From Sarcocystis neurona (lineage: Eukaryota; Apicomplexa; Conoidasida; Eucoccidiorida; Sarcocystidae), in assembly GCA_000727475.1 (NCBI GenBank), contig KL647313.1, forward strand, positions 1,097,665 to 1,161,664: a stretch of DNA of 64,000 nucleotides, in the 5' to 3' direction. The position numbers were made by a program, and so were the translations under genes. The notes under the pieces are model-generated. The model was not told where the DNA came from and searched no databases. It saw only the letters and a program-made list of their open reading frames with translations. Positions 41,291-51,899 of this stretch are shown piece after piece. The stretch's first letter is position 1. Each line of letters begins with the position of its first letter.

Positions 41291-41489
41291 CGCATCCATA
41301 CATATGTATGGATATATATGTATGCAAGCGTATATGCGTATATATGTATATAAATACGCACATACGTATATGTATATGTATGCGTATGTATACATGCGTC
41401 CACCTCTCTGTCTGTCTCTCTCCTGGCGGAATATGGGGACACATTGCGACACACACACACACACACATGCGATCACGCCAATGTAAGGC

Positions 41490-41950
41490 CATGGATGGAA
41501 AGCGAGAAGAAGAAAAGAGAAGGGGATGAACAGGAAGGGAAGGCGAGGGACAGCGAGGCAGGGAGACGGGGGGGCATGGAGACGGGGAGAGACGGGGGGG
41601 CGTGGAGACGGGGAGACGCAGAGAGACAGGGAGACGGGGAGGCGCAGAGACGGGGAGACAGGGGGACACACAGAGGGGGGAGACAGGGAGACGCAGAGAG
41701 AGACGGGGAGACAGGGAGACACAGAGAGACAGGGGGACACACAGAGGGGGAGACAGGGGGAGACATGGAGACGCAGGGGGGCAGCGAAACAGAGAGACAG
41801 GGAGACACAGAGAGACAGGGGGACACACAGAGGGGGAGACATGGAGACGCAGGGGGACAGAGAGACGGGGAGACACAGAGAGAGACGGGGAGAGGGGGAG
41901 GTGATACAGGGAGAGGGAGGTATGAAGAGGGGGCCAAAAATTGGGAGAGA
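41490..41950. repeat. Purine minisatellite (GGGGAGACAGGGAGACACAGAGA)
   Basis: Continuous purine-rich array of 10-13 bp subunits GGGAGACAGG/GGAGACACAGAGAGAC arranged in longer registers of about 50-75 bp. On minus it reads as CCTGTCTCC with open frames of Pro/Ser/Val/Cys, which I reject as coding. Confidence 0.85.
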
Positions 41951-42159
41951 GGAGGACAGCGCCGATAATATGCGAAGAAGAGAAGGGCAGGAAATGAGAG
42001 AAGAAGAAGAAGAGAAACGAGACTGCTGGCCTTTTCAGCGCGCGCGCATGCACTGAAGGGGACCGCAACCCCCTTCACGTACGTGGAGGAGGAAGTCCCC
42101 CTCTTCGTCTGCATGCATGCACTTCTCTCCGATTCGCTTCGCCGCCCCCTTCGAACTCG

Positions 42160-42720
42160 CCTCTGCAGCTGTGTGTGTCTCCCTTCTTTCTTCGTGCTTC
42201 TCATCCTGCTGTGAAGGCGTCTCCTCTCCCTTGCCGTCTCTCTGTGAATAAATGTGCGTCTTTCTTCGCGCTTTCCCCTTCTGCTCTCTCCGTCTGTACA
42301 CCTCCTCTTCGTCTCTCGTTTTCTCTGCATTTCTTCTTCCTCCACCTCTATGCCCCTCCTCCCCCCTTTTTCCTGTCTTTCTCTGTCTTCGTCTGTTCCT
42401 CGTCTCGGACTTCTCTCTCTCTATCTCTTGCTGTCCTTCTGCTGCTCTCTCTCAATATGTCCCCTTTTCACCTTCCTCTCAGTTTGGGCCTCTCTGTTTC
42501 TGTCTCTGTCTCGCTGTCCCCCTCTTTCCCCCCGTCTCCCCCTGTCTCTGTCTTGGTGTCCCCCTCTTTCCTCCCCTCTGTCTCTGTCTCGGCGACTATT
42601 TCTCCTTCTCTGTCCCTGTGCCTGCGTCACTTTCTTCCCTGTTGCTGTCTTTGTGTGGGTCCCCCCTCTGCTGTCTCCCTCTCTCTCTCTGGCTGTCTCC
42701 ACGGTGTACGGATATATGCG
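42160..42720. repeat. Long pyrimidine tract
   Basis: TCTCTCTGTCTC/CCCCCTCTTTCC-type sequence on plus, 150-700 bases upstream of the acceptor of the 42871 exon. Probably intronic or 5' flanking. Confidence 0.65.
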
Positions 42721-42870
42721 TGCGCCTTTGGGTTGCCGGAGTGCACCGCGTCTATTCATGCAGAGAGAGACAGACAGAGAGGGGGAAAACAGAAGTGAGG
42801 GAGAAAAAGAGGGAGGAAGAGGATGGACAGGAAGAAGAAAAAGACGTAGATCTTGACCTGTGTGCTTCAG

Positions 42871-45397
42871 GAAGCTCTTCCCTACAAATGTCTGCAAGGC
42901 ACCTTCGTCAGTTGTAAAATTTGAGATTTCCTGCATTGCTGCCAAAAGTTGCTGCTACTCCTCTTCTGGTTCACCACCGAAGAAACGAAGTGCCCAAATT
43001 CTTGTTGTTAGTAAAATTCCTGTGCTGCGAACACACGCAGACACGACCCGTACTCCGAGTTCCTTCTACGACGCCCACGAGCTGCTGCAGCCGCCCCCCC
43101 CCCCTCTCAGCAGCGCCAGCAGCAGCCTCGGCCAAAATAATTTTGGCAGCAGCGCGCTAGGCAACGCCAGCAGCAGCAGTCACAGCAACAGCAGCGGCAA
43201 CAGTAGTCACACCAGCAGCAACAGCAGCAGTAGTCACAGCAGCAGCAGTAGTCACAGCAGCAGCAGTAGTCACAGCAGCAGCAGTAGTCACAGCAGCAGC
43301 AGTAGTCACAGCAGCAGCAGTAGCGGGAGCAGTAGCAGCAGCAGCCACAGCAGCAGCAACTCCGGCAGTGGCAGCAGCAGTAGCAGCGGCAGCCACAGCA
43401 GCAGCGAGAGCGGCAGGAATTGCGCGAGAGCTCGTGGGGGAGGAGCCTACGAAGTACGGAGCGGCAGCAGCAGCAACAGGAACTGCAGCAACAGCAGCAG
43501 CAGCGGAGGAGGAGGAGGGGGCGGAGAATCTTCTTCTTCCTTCACACAGGGAAGGACAGATATCCTGCCCAAGGCGGCAGCAGCGGCAGCAGCGCAGGCA
43601 GTGTCGCTGAGACGTGGCAGCAAGTCCATTTTTGCTGCGAGACGGCCAGGGGCAGCACCGGAGTCCTGCAGCAGCGCACACGCAAGCCCTGCTGCTGCTG
43701 CTGCTCCAGATATTCATTTTCCTGTGTTGCGCCCAGCGGGTCTGCCGCTGCCGTCTGCTGCTGCTGTTGCTGCTGCTTCACTTCCTTCGGCGGCTGCTGC
43801 TTTCTCCTCGTCCTCGTCCTCGTCTACTGCTGCCGCTGCTCCTCGCCGCTCGACCACAGCTGCTGCTGCTGCAGCGCCATCTTTGCAATCTGCTGCCACG
43901 GCTTTTACCTTTCCCGCCGGGGGAGCTGGTCGCGCTGCGGCTGGCGCTTCCTTCGCTGCTGCTGCTGCTGCTCCTTCTCAGTCCGTCGCTCGCGCTGCTG
44001 CTGCTGCCGCCTCTCGCGTGTCTCTTTCTGCTGCAGACTGCGCTTCGCTATCTACTGCTGTTGCTGCTGCTGCTTCGGTGGGACCCCCTGCTGCTACGGA
44101 CGACGACGGGGACGCTGCGCATCCACTTTCTTCTGTGGGGCATCCTTTCGAAATGTCCGTTGCAGGAGAAACAGCCGTTGCGGCTTTCCTTCCTTCGCCG
44201 TTTGTTGCTGCTGCGTCACTTCCGTTCGTTCCTCCTCCTCCACCTGCTGCTGCTTCTTCGACCGGCGGTACTCTTGTCGCTGCACTGCAGCATCAACAGC
44301 AGGCAGAGCACCACGAGGATCCGCAGCCGCAGCAGCAGTCGCAGCAGCAGCAGCGGCCACCACAGCAGGAGCGACCGCAGGCGTTGGAGCAGCATGCGGC
44401 CCTTCGCTCTAAAATTCGTAGGCTCGCTGCTGCAGCAGTGGCTCCTTCTATCGCCTCGTTGAAAGAGCGACAACCGCCGAAGAAGCAGCAGCAGAAGATG
44501 CAGCCGCAGAAAGAGCAGCAGCAGCTCTTGCAGCAGCGGGGGCCAGCAGAGCCGCGCCCCCGCCGAAGTGGAGGCCGTCTCGTGCAGGAAGAGGAACAGC
44601 TACTGCAGAGAGAGCAGGGACAGCAACAGCGACAACAGCAGCAGCGGAAATTGCAGCAACAGAGGCAGCAGCGAAAAAGCCCCGCTGTTCTCCACAGGCG
44701 ACCCGCAGCAGCAGCACCCCGAGGCGGAAGTTACAGCAGAGAAGAGAAGCGGCGTGCTGCAGCCGACTGCAGCAGCAAACGGAGCTGCACCAAGCACAGA
44801 AGCAGCCAAGAACGACTCTCGACTCAGTCCGCTGCCGCTGCAGCAGCGACAGTGCCATGCGGCGTAGGTACCCTCCAACAGGATCCTGCTGCCGGCGCCC
44901 GCGCAACTGCAGCTGCCGCAGCAGAGAAAGAAGCCTCTCGTTTGCTGCTGCCTTCGTTGCACCAGAGGACAGAGACCCACGGCCGCGCGGAGGAGCAGCA
45001 ACAGCAGGAACAGCAAAAGCAGCAGCAGCGGCAGCAGCAGGAGCAGGAGCAGCAACAGCAGCAGGATCAGCACCGGCAGCAGCATCAGGAGCAGCAGCAA
45101 CAACATGAATGGTTTCGTGTAGGGGAGGTGCTGCGTCTGCAGCAGGAACGTCCTGCAGCAGCCGTTCCGCAGAAAGGAGCAGCAGACGCTGCTGCTGTCG
45201 GTCTCTCTGCTGCCGCGGCTGCTGCTGCTGCAGAAAAAGAAGAAAAAGCGGGAGGACCGGCGCGTGAGAGAGGCGCCACAGCAGCTGCTTCCTCGAAAAG
45301 AGAACTTGACGGCAGAGACGAGACAAGAAGCAAGAGACAACGAAGAGGACGCGGCGGAAGTGTGTCGAAGAAGCGTGTTGCTCCTTTTTTCAATTAA
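42871..45397 (+). CDS. Large low-complexity protein with basic C-terminus (3' exon)
   Basis: Plus exon starting after the acceptor TGACCTGTGTGCTTCAG and open for about 842 codons to TAA. Segments in order: ordinary N-terminal part (KLFPTNVCKAPSSVVKFEIS, PPKKRSAQILVVSKIPVLRT); a Ser/His array of 18-bp units SHSSSS (43220-43325); Ala/Ser-rich part with PLPS and [16 protein letters not shown]; then a Gln/Arg/Glu-rich half with ALRSKIRRLAAAAVAPSIAS; and the end ELDGRDETRSKRQRRGRGGS with KKRVAPFFN. The basic cluster KRQRRGRGG could be a nuclear signal. No enzyme domain seen. Upstream exon(s) including the ATG were not found. The opposite-strand frames are Leu/Ala shadows. Confidence 0.72.
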
Positions 45398-45477
45398 ATC
45401 GCACGAGACGAATGTTCCACCCCAGCCCTCTCTGCACGCCCACCTATTTTTCTTCTCCGTTTTCCTTTCCTTCACAA

Positions 45478-46065
45478 ACATCGACGCGCGCCGGCTTTCT
45501 CCATATGCTTCTTCTCTATAAGACACAGACACGCATAAGTACTTACGTATCTCCATCTGTATATGATCGACATACATATATATATACGTGTATATGTATA
45601 CAGATATACATATATATACTTACATATATGTGTTCCTAACATCGGCACATACGTCTGTCCAAGCACCGGCTTCCTCCACATACTCTTTCTCTACTGAAAG
45701 ACACACAGACAAATATTTATGTATCATCATCTGTATATGTATACATATATATATGTGCATGCATGTATACATATATATGTATATATATGCGACACGTACA
45801 TCGGAGCACACATCTGTCCAAGCACCTACTTCCTTCACGGACTTCTTCTCTGTTGACACACACACACGCATGCAGACGAATATGTACGTCTCTTCATCTG
45901 TATGTGATCCACACATATATATATTTACATATATGTGTTACTATACATCGGCACATACGTCTGTCCAAACACGGGCCTTCTTCACGTACTTCTTTTCTGT
46001 AGACACATACACACCCGCAGACAAATATTAACGTATCTTCACCTGTATATGTATCCACTTGTATG
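45478..46065. repeat. About 155-bp tandem repeat, four copies
   Basis: Units contain CATCGGCACATACGTCTGTCC, AAGCACCGGCTTCCTCCACATACT, TTCTCTACTGAAAGACACACAGAC and ATCATCTGTATATG followed by (TA)n. Copies start near 45478 (partial), 45640, 45800 and 45948. Divergence is visible between copies. Confidence 0.8.
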
Positions 46066-46168
46066 CGGTGTCTACATGCTACACGTACATCTACGCACAC
46101 ACACACACACGTATATGTCTGTCTACGCGTGTGTGTATATATGTATGACGGTTTTGTACCTTTTACAG

Positions 46169-46216
46169 CCCCGAGTTTGGTGGGAGATATTTGTGTGGGC
46201 GTACATCTATGACTAA
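46169..46216 (+). CDS. Candidate tiny terminal exon
   Basis: Acceptor TACCTTTTACAG followed by 15 codons and TAA: PRVWWEIFVWAYIYD. Trp-rich and hydrophobic. The strong acceptor supports a splice site, but no partner exon is identified. The unique block 46220-46420 that follows is open on minus (SSKFRLFTCICEGMRVSVIT) without splice support. Confidence 0.3.
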   Translation, partial: PRVWWEIFVWAYIYD

Positions 46217-47099
46217 GTTCACCTCTGCAGCTCTATATCTCTACATTTGTGGAGGAGCTGCTGTGTGAATGACTCCGTGAAGACGCAACAGGGCAGGCGA
46301 AAGGAAGTGGCAGCCACATAACAGGAGGAACACTACGTTGACCCGTTATCACGCTGACACGCATTCCTTCACATATACAAGTGAACAGACGAAACTTCGA
46401 CGAACCAAGTACATACGCAGATTGCTGAAGTGTATACACATACATATATGTATATATATATATATCTGCGTTGGCGTGTATATATGTATGCATGCATATG
46501 TGTGCATATGTATTTATACATGCGGGAAGCTGAAGTCTACATATATCTATTTATGTATACGTGCGTCACCAAGCACACATACACTCGTATATATGTGTAC
46601 ACGTACGTGTATATGGCGATAGTTGAAGTATGTGTATGTTCACATATGTATAAAGGTGTGCGGCCGCAGTAGATACACATGTGTACACACGAATGCCCAC
46701 AACTGCTTCTCTACGTACGCCTCTATCGACAGAGGCATGCCTGTGTCCATACACACATATATATACGTATATACATATACAGTGGCATTCATGTGTATGG
46801 ACACCACAAGCGTGTAAGTCTCTTGTGTGTATGGTGATTATATTTGCACGGGTTTATTTATATGTATGCGCATGTAGACATATATTCATATGTATGTACA
46901 TGCGTCCTGCGCCACATAAATTCGAGGCACATTAGGTAGGAGTGCCCTTCTCAACTCGTGTGTACATGTGTAGTAGATGGAATTTTTACTTGCACGAGAA
47001 AATGTATTTGCATATATTCGTGCTCGTCGCTTTTTGCCGTGTAGAAAATAGTACATATGTTCGTGACTCCAAGAGACGTTCCCACCGTAGATAGATGGG

Positions 47100-47520
47100 T
47101 GAAGAGATGTTGCGAGTGTTTTTGCTGGAGTGTACGTACACCCGGATGTGGTGGCGCACATCGAGTTGAACGGCTCTGCTCCCCTCTTGTGTTTGTTCGG
47201 GTGTATGTACACTCGAATGTAGCGCACGCGCGTCAAGCGTGACTGCTGTCTTCCGTGTTTGTTGAGGTGTACGTACACCTGTATCTAGGGGATGTCAAGT
47301 CTCATTTCTCTCTATCGCATCTGTTTGCTCAGGTGTATGTACACCTCGACGTGGCGCGCGTCAAATGTGATTTCTACCGATCGCGCTTGTGTTTACTGAG
47401 GTGTGTGGACACCCGGATTAGCACCATACGTCAACTCTGGTCCCTCTCTTCCGCTTGTCTTGGCTGAGGAGTATGTGCACCCGGATGTATTGCACGTCAA
47501 ATTTAATTGCCCTTCTCTAC
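47100..47520. repeat. 68-bp tandem repeat with palindromic TGTACGTACA core
   Basis: Six copies with core starts at 47131, 47202, 47268, 47334, 47402 and 47470 (spacings 71, 66, 66, 68, 68). Copy 3 has a perfect 16-bp palindrome AGGTGTACGTACACCT; the others have one to three changes (TGTATGTACA, TGTGTGGACA, AGTATGTGCA). Each unit also keeps CTTGTGTTTG(C/T)T(G/C)AGG before the core and GCGTCAAATGTGA-like sequence after it. Not coding on either strand. Confidence 0.85.
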
Positions 47521-47717
47521 GTGCACCCACGCTGAAAGATCGACAGCGGTGAATCCCCGGCACCGATCTGCTGGTTCTCCCCGGCTGGAAAAGGAGCTGC
47601 TGCTTGCTGTCACGAGTCCATACGTACTAGAGTCATAAATGCGGACGTAGATCTTGGCAGCTGCTTTCCGGCGTTGCTGCAAATCTCAGGCAGAACTGAG
47701 AAGCCTACGTTGAACAC

Positions 47718-47718
47718 C

Positions 47719-47755
<37 letters not shown>

Positions 47756-47945
47756 ACACACACACATATGTATTCGTGGCTGTATATATATATATATATG
47801 TGTACACACACACATATGTATTCGTGGCTGTATATATATATATATATGTATACATAATATGTATATATATATATATGTACACACACACATATGTATTCGT
47901 GGCTATATATATATATATATAGATGTATGTATACATATATAAATA
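47718..47945. repeat. 51-bp TA/CA tandem repeat
   Basis: Three copies of TGTGTACACACACACATATG then TATTCGTGGCTGTATATATA (near 47751, 47802 and 47876), bounded by (TA)n. Confidence 0.8.
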
Positions 47946-48159
47946 TATATGTATATGAATACGCATACGTGTATATACATGGACGTATACATATATATGT
48001 ACGTATAGTTGTAGAGAGACAGAGATACAATTCTGGTACGCAGACGACGTGCTGCTTCGACCAGGTGCAACAACGCAGAGTTCGTGACGGCAACTACAGC
48101 AATACGAAGCCGCTGGTACCGGAATGGCAGGACTTCTCTGCGTGACGCACAAATATATG

Positions 48160-48541
48160 TATTCTTTCCTCTTTTTGAAGGGAACGGTCTGCAAATGCGT
48201 CACAGACACACAAGTAGACGTCTGTTTGGAGAAGAAATAAGTACCTCCTTTGACGCTGAGCGTAAAACGGCCTGTAAGATACCGTGGCCAGGCGCACAAA
48301 GAGAAGTTATACGCCCACGCCAGTTTACTCTCTGCCACTTGACAACAAGCTTCCTCGAGAGTCCATCACTTCCGGACGGCCACATCCACATCCCAAGAAG
48401 GCAGGATGGTTTTTTATACGTTGTGGAAGTAGTTACATACCTATTTGAAGGTGCTGACGTACGTACGTCTAGCGGTGCGTGGTTGTCTATCCCCGTAGCT
48501 CTTCTGCTTCACTACACTACAGAGGATCCTCAAGTGCACAG
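48160..48541 (+). CDS. Exon of an unassigned protein (donor-supported)
   Basis: Plus frame ending at a consensus donor (GTGCACAG then GTAAGT), leaving two bases of a codon. The readable part contains MRHRHTSRRLFGEEISTSFD, ERKTACKIPWPGAQREVIRP, GFLYVVEVVTYLFEGADVRT and SIPVALLLHYTTEDPQVH. The sequence is free of low complexity and looks like a folded domain. The left edge is uncertain; the frame is open from 48084. The next exon at 48866 joins in phase. Confidence 0.55.
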
Positions 48542-48865
48542 GTAAGTACATATCTGAAGATGGAGGGAGGTACGTGTGCAGACACTTGTACGGAGACAGA
48601 ACGTCTGTTTTCGCGTATAGGGGTGTATCTACGTGTGCGACTATATGCGTAGAGCTGCGTACTTCACAAATGTATAGTATTCGGACCACAGATATACAGG
48701 TAGAGAGAAGAGGGACACAAGTATACTCTGTATCTCTCTCTTTATCCGGCCGGCCATACCTACATCTACAAAAACGTCAAGACGCTCATATGTTATATAA
48801 AGATTTACATATATATGAATTACCACGTGTCCCATCTCCGGCATTAATAGCCCTCTTGCCTCTAG

Positions 48866-48933
48866 ACAAGCTATGGGGGCTGCTGCGCACCGTGCCCCTC
48901 CCGAACAATCATCGCTAGCTGATGCTTCTGCAG
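48866..48933 (+). CDS. Next exon of the 48.2-kb gene
   Basis: Acceptor CTTGCCTCTAG. The first base completes the Arg codon left open at 48541, giving R-QAMGAAAHRAPPEQSSLAD. It can end at GCAG/GTGCGA (48933) and continue at 49019 (acceptor CTTTCACTCCCAG), again in phase, reading VAATSADVCCNLTRPGSFLG. If no splice is made at 48933 the frame stops at about 49028. The third exon is tentative; the 85-base intron would be short. Confidence 0.42.
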
Positions 48934-49102
48934 GTGCGATCTACTGCTGCATTCATCAGCTCTTGCTGCCATTACTTTCACCACGTGCTGCCACCGGTGC
49001 TGCTTCTTTCACTCCCAGTTGCTGCAACTAGCGCAGATGTCTGCTGCAACCTGACGCGTCCTGGAAGTTTTCTAGGCTCGCTACTCTCCACAGAGAGGTC
49101 TG

Positions 49103-49690
49103 TTGCTTTTACACGCTGCTGCTGCTTGGCCTAACGAAAATTCGTACGCTTTTTGCACCACATTGGCGCAATGCGCAAATGCACTGCTGCGGCACGTGTT
49201 GTGCGTGCTGCTCCAGTTGCCGGGCATGCTTTTGCAGCTGCTGCCTCTTGGGCTGCTACTGCTGCTGCATCACTTGCTGCCGTTGCTGCAGCTGCTATAG
49301 CTGTCCTACAAGGAGGAAGCTGCTGCGCACAAAGCAGCCCAGCAGTAGCCTTCCATCTCGCTAGAGAGCGGCTGTCTGATGTTGCGTTCCGCTGCTGCTG
49401 CCGCTGCTGCTTCCGCTGCTGCTGCAAAAAATGTATTCTTCGTTGTTACGAACTAAAGCATCTCACTACAGGCTGCAGCGACAGCAACAGTTGCCGAGCA
49501 TCTATCTGCAGAGCACGACCGAGTATGACCGAGTTTATTCGATGCGTCAGCGAGCGTCGCGTTATCAATAGAAAGCAGCACCTACGTGCACGTCAGATGC
49601 TCCTGCGATGTAGGCAGGCATCCAGAGGTGAAAGCCGGTGTACATACAGCTCGGGCTCCTGCGGCAAGCACTGCTCTGTGTTGTCATGAC
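49103..49690 (+). CDS. Candidate downstream exons, Ala/Leu-rich
   Basis: Two plus frames are plausible: NENSYAFCTTLAQCANALLR with a Leu-rich continuation (49103-49300), and APVAGHAFAAAASWAATAAA to HLARERLSDVAFRCC (49200-49410). After the acceptor CATCTCACTACAG (about 49471), one frame gives QRQQQLPSIYLQSTTEYDRV and stops soon after, and another gives RPSMTEFIRCVSERRVINRK. They may end the 48.2-kb gene. The joins are not resolved. Confidence 0.3.
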
Positions 49691-49826
49691 GACGCCTGGT
49701 GTACGTACATCCCAAACTGCGGACGGTAGCACAGTGGCGCGAGCACGGGCTGCTTTCTGGTCACACGTGAGGGGTTTTTAGCCTACAGCAGCAGCTGCTG
49801 GAGCGCAGTCTTCTCCAGAGTCTCAC

Positions 49827-49960
49827 CTGACAAACACGGCTACGCACCCCCAGATGATGCTGCGTAGAAATTGATTCCACAAGTGTATAATTGATGCAGG
49901 CACGCGTACAGAATGGCTCCCGCAGCGCGCAGGCTCAACCATGCGTGCCAAGGGGCATCT
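49827..49960 (-). CDS. Internal exon on minus, unassigned
   Basis: Bounded by acceptor CTTCTCCTGCAG and donor CAG/GTGAGA, with one frame open across: RCPLARMVEPARCGSHSVRV, PASIIHLWNQFLRSIIWGCV, AVFV. It ends in a hydrophobic helix, so membrane association is possible. A second minus frame over the same bases (DAPWHAWLSLRAAGAILYAC) is also natural but stops before the donor. Confidence 0.42.
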
Positions 49961-50663
49961 CTGCAGGAGAAGTCGGGACAGCACACGTGTGTTTGTCTGA
50001 CGTGTAATGGGTGTATGGCAGACGGTGCTGCACCGGCGGACACCTCCATCGAGCAAGCCTTCATGAGGGGAGAAAATTCTACATCTGGCACATTTTTGTA
50101 TTCTTCCTATTCTTGTTTGTACCTCGTTGCAGCACTTCACTACAGCTGCAGCAGCACACATAATAGCCTATCTACACGAGTGGTGTGCGTCCAAATGCTT
50201 CTGCAGCGTGTCTCAGTTCACAACTAGGTGCACGACCACGTACAGTAGAAGCTGCCTCGGCAAGCTTCTTTCGTGTCTGTGGTGTACGTACACTGCAAAA
50301 GCCTCTGCAGCGAGCGTCGTTGTCTGCATCTACCGGAAACACAATAAAACGGAGACACTTGCAACAGGCATAACGCCAAGCCTCGATACCACGCGGCTGT
50401 CTACTTGGAAACATATATATATATATATGCATATTTTTACATAGATATATATGCATATGTGGATGTATATACACATATATATGTAAATGTATATATGTGT
50501 ATGTATATATATATATATATGTATATATATGTATATACATGTGCGACATTATGCGCACTCCGTTGCTGTGAACAGCAGCGTAAGCTGCAGCCTCTGCCTC
50601 ACTTCAAGCAAGCATACACGTGGGAGCAGTTGCCGCAGCAAGAGACGTGTGGAGGTGAAACAG

Positions 50664-50804
50664 GTATGTGCAGGTGGCAGTACTTCGGTGAGCCCAGCAG
50701 CGGCCGTTCACGAGTCGCAACAGCTGCCCTCCCCCCCCTGTCAGACGCTTGTGTTCACATATCAGGGCGGGGAGACTCAGCAGCTGCGCGTCTCCCGATT
50801 GTAG
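50664..50804 (+). CDS. Terminal exon, unassigned
   Basis: Plus frame to TAG at 50802-50804: [46 protein letters not shown]. The C-terminal part looks like a beta-strand-rich domain end. Upstream, 50576-50663 (acceptor GTTGCTGTGAACAG) reads [20 protein letters not shown] and could be the preceding exon. It joins in phase either across a 34-base intron ending at 50697 or through a longer alternative. The alternative uninterrupted frame 50576-50836 is also open. Confidence 0.42.
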   Translation, partial: VCAGGSTSVSPAAAVHESQQLPSPPCQTLVFTYQGGETQQLRVSRL

Positions 50805-50876
50805 CAGCTGCGTCATTGTACAGCAGTGGCCTCTAATAAAGGTGTCGAAGAAATGTCTGCCCGTTCGTAGGCAGCA

Positions 50877-51020
50877 ATGAAGAAGTGTGCACCTGTTGTA
50901 AAACCTGCAGATGCAGCGAAAAATTCACTGCATGTGTATCGAAGGAAGGAGGTGCGACAAGCGCGTATGCGTAGCAGTGTGCCAGGGACCCAGGCCCTAC
51001 AGAGGCAGCAGCACAGGTGA
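50877..51020 (+). CDS. Short ORF / first exon, basic, unassigned
   Basis: ATG in fair context (GGCAGCAATGAAG) opens 47 codons: MKKCAPVVKPADAAKNSLHV, YRRKEVRQARMRSSVPGTQA, LQRQQHR. A donor-like AG/GTGACT lies just before the stop, so it may be a first exon ending at 51016. A diverged copy of its last 55 bases occurs 209 bp downstream. Confidence 0.38.
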   Translation: MKKCAPVVKPADAAKNSLHVYRRKEVRQARMRSSVPGTQALQRQQHR

Positions 51021-51174
51021 CTCTGATAGGTAGAAACGTAGAGAGGTAGATACACAGGTGTGTAGTATATATATGTAAATGGACAGGTAGAAATGTAGAC
51101 AGGTAGACATGCAGATAGATAACTATGTAGATAAATATGTCCATATATATATATATATATCCAACAAGGGCATG

Positions 51175-51345
51175 TATGTATGGCAGTGTGCTAGGGATCA
51201 AAGCCCCAGAGTCGCAGAAGCACATGTGACACCATTCGTGAAGATGCTGCAGAATTCTACAAAGCACCACGGACCTGAAGCAATGACGTTCTGCCTATGT
51301 GAAACTCCCAGGCCCAGCAATTCCTCCATCCACATGTGTACATGC
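51175..51345 (+). CDS. Candidate exon related to 50877 ORF
   Basis: Plus frame WQCARDQSPRVAEAHVTPFV, KMLQNSTKHHGPEAMTFCLC, ETPRPSNSS. Its first part is the diverged duplicate of 50966-51022. Open on both sides into microsatellite. No ATG. Confidence 0.3.
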
Positions 51346-51539
51346 GTCTCTCCGTCGCATATATCTGTATATACATATATATATGTATGGGTGTGAGTTC
51401 ATTGTTCTCACCAAGAATAACTTCATAGTCACGAAGGGGAGAAGATGAAACACGCGGTTGTTTAGTTCCCTAGCGTGAGGATTTTGAGCAAGTGTTTCTA
51501 ACCGCGAAGTGCCAGTTTATCACTCACTTTAAAAAAGAG

Positions 51540-51790
51540 GTGTGCACACATATATACATACATACATACGTACCTACATATCTACACATATATATACGCA
51601 TACATGCGTATATACATGCATACCTACATATATACATACACGCATGCATACGTACATGCATACGTACATAGGTACATACATACACACATACACACATACG
51701 TATATACATATATGCATACACGTATACATGTGTACACACATACATACGTACACATATACGTATTCTCTATTTATAAATATGTGTGACGCG
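51540..51790. repeat. ACATACAT/GTATGC microsatellite
   Basis: CATA-type repeats with CGTA and TGCA interruptions; no coding content. Confidence 0.7.
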
Positions 51791-51899
51791 TTTGTTTATC
51801 ACGAAGTAGCATAGGCGTTATCAACATTTCTATGAAAAGTAGCTTGCGCTGCTGTAGCAGCTCTTCTGCTGTTGGTTGATGTCGTTGCTCTAGATTTTA

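Noticed and set aside
41096..42345. Minus frames rich in Pro/Ser/Val/Cys opposite the purine array
   Set aside because: Every residue follows from the CCTGTCTCC satellite; two frames are equally open.
47100..47520. CRISPR-like array
   Set aside because: The conserved part is a palindrome in a eukaryotic satellite; units are tandem without unique spacers of fixed length, and there are no cas genes.
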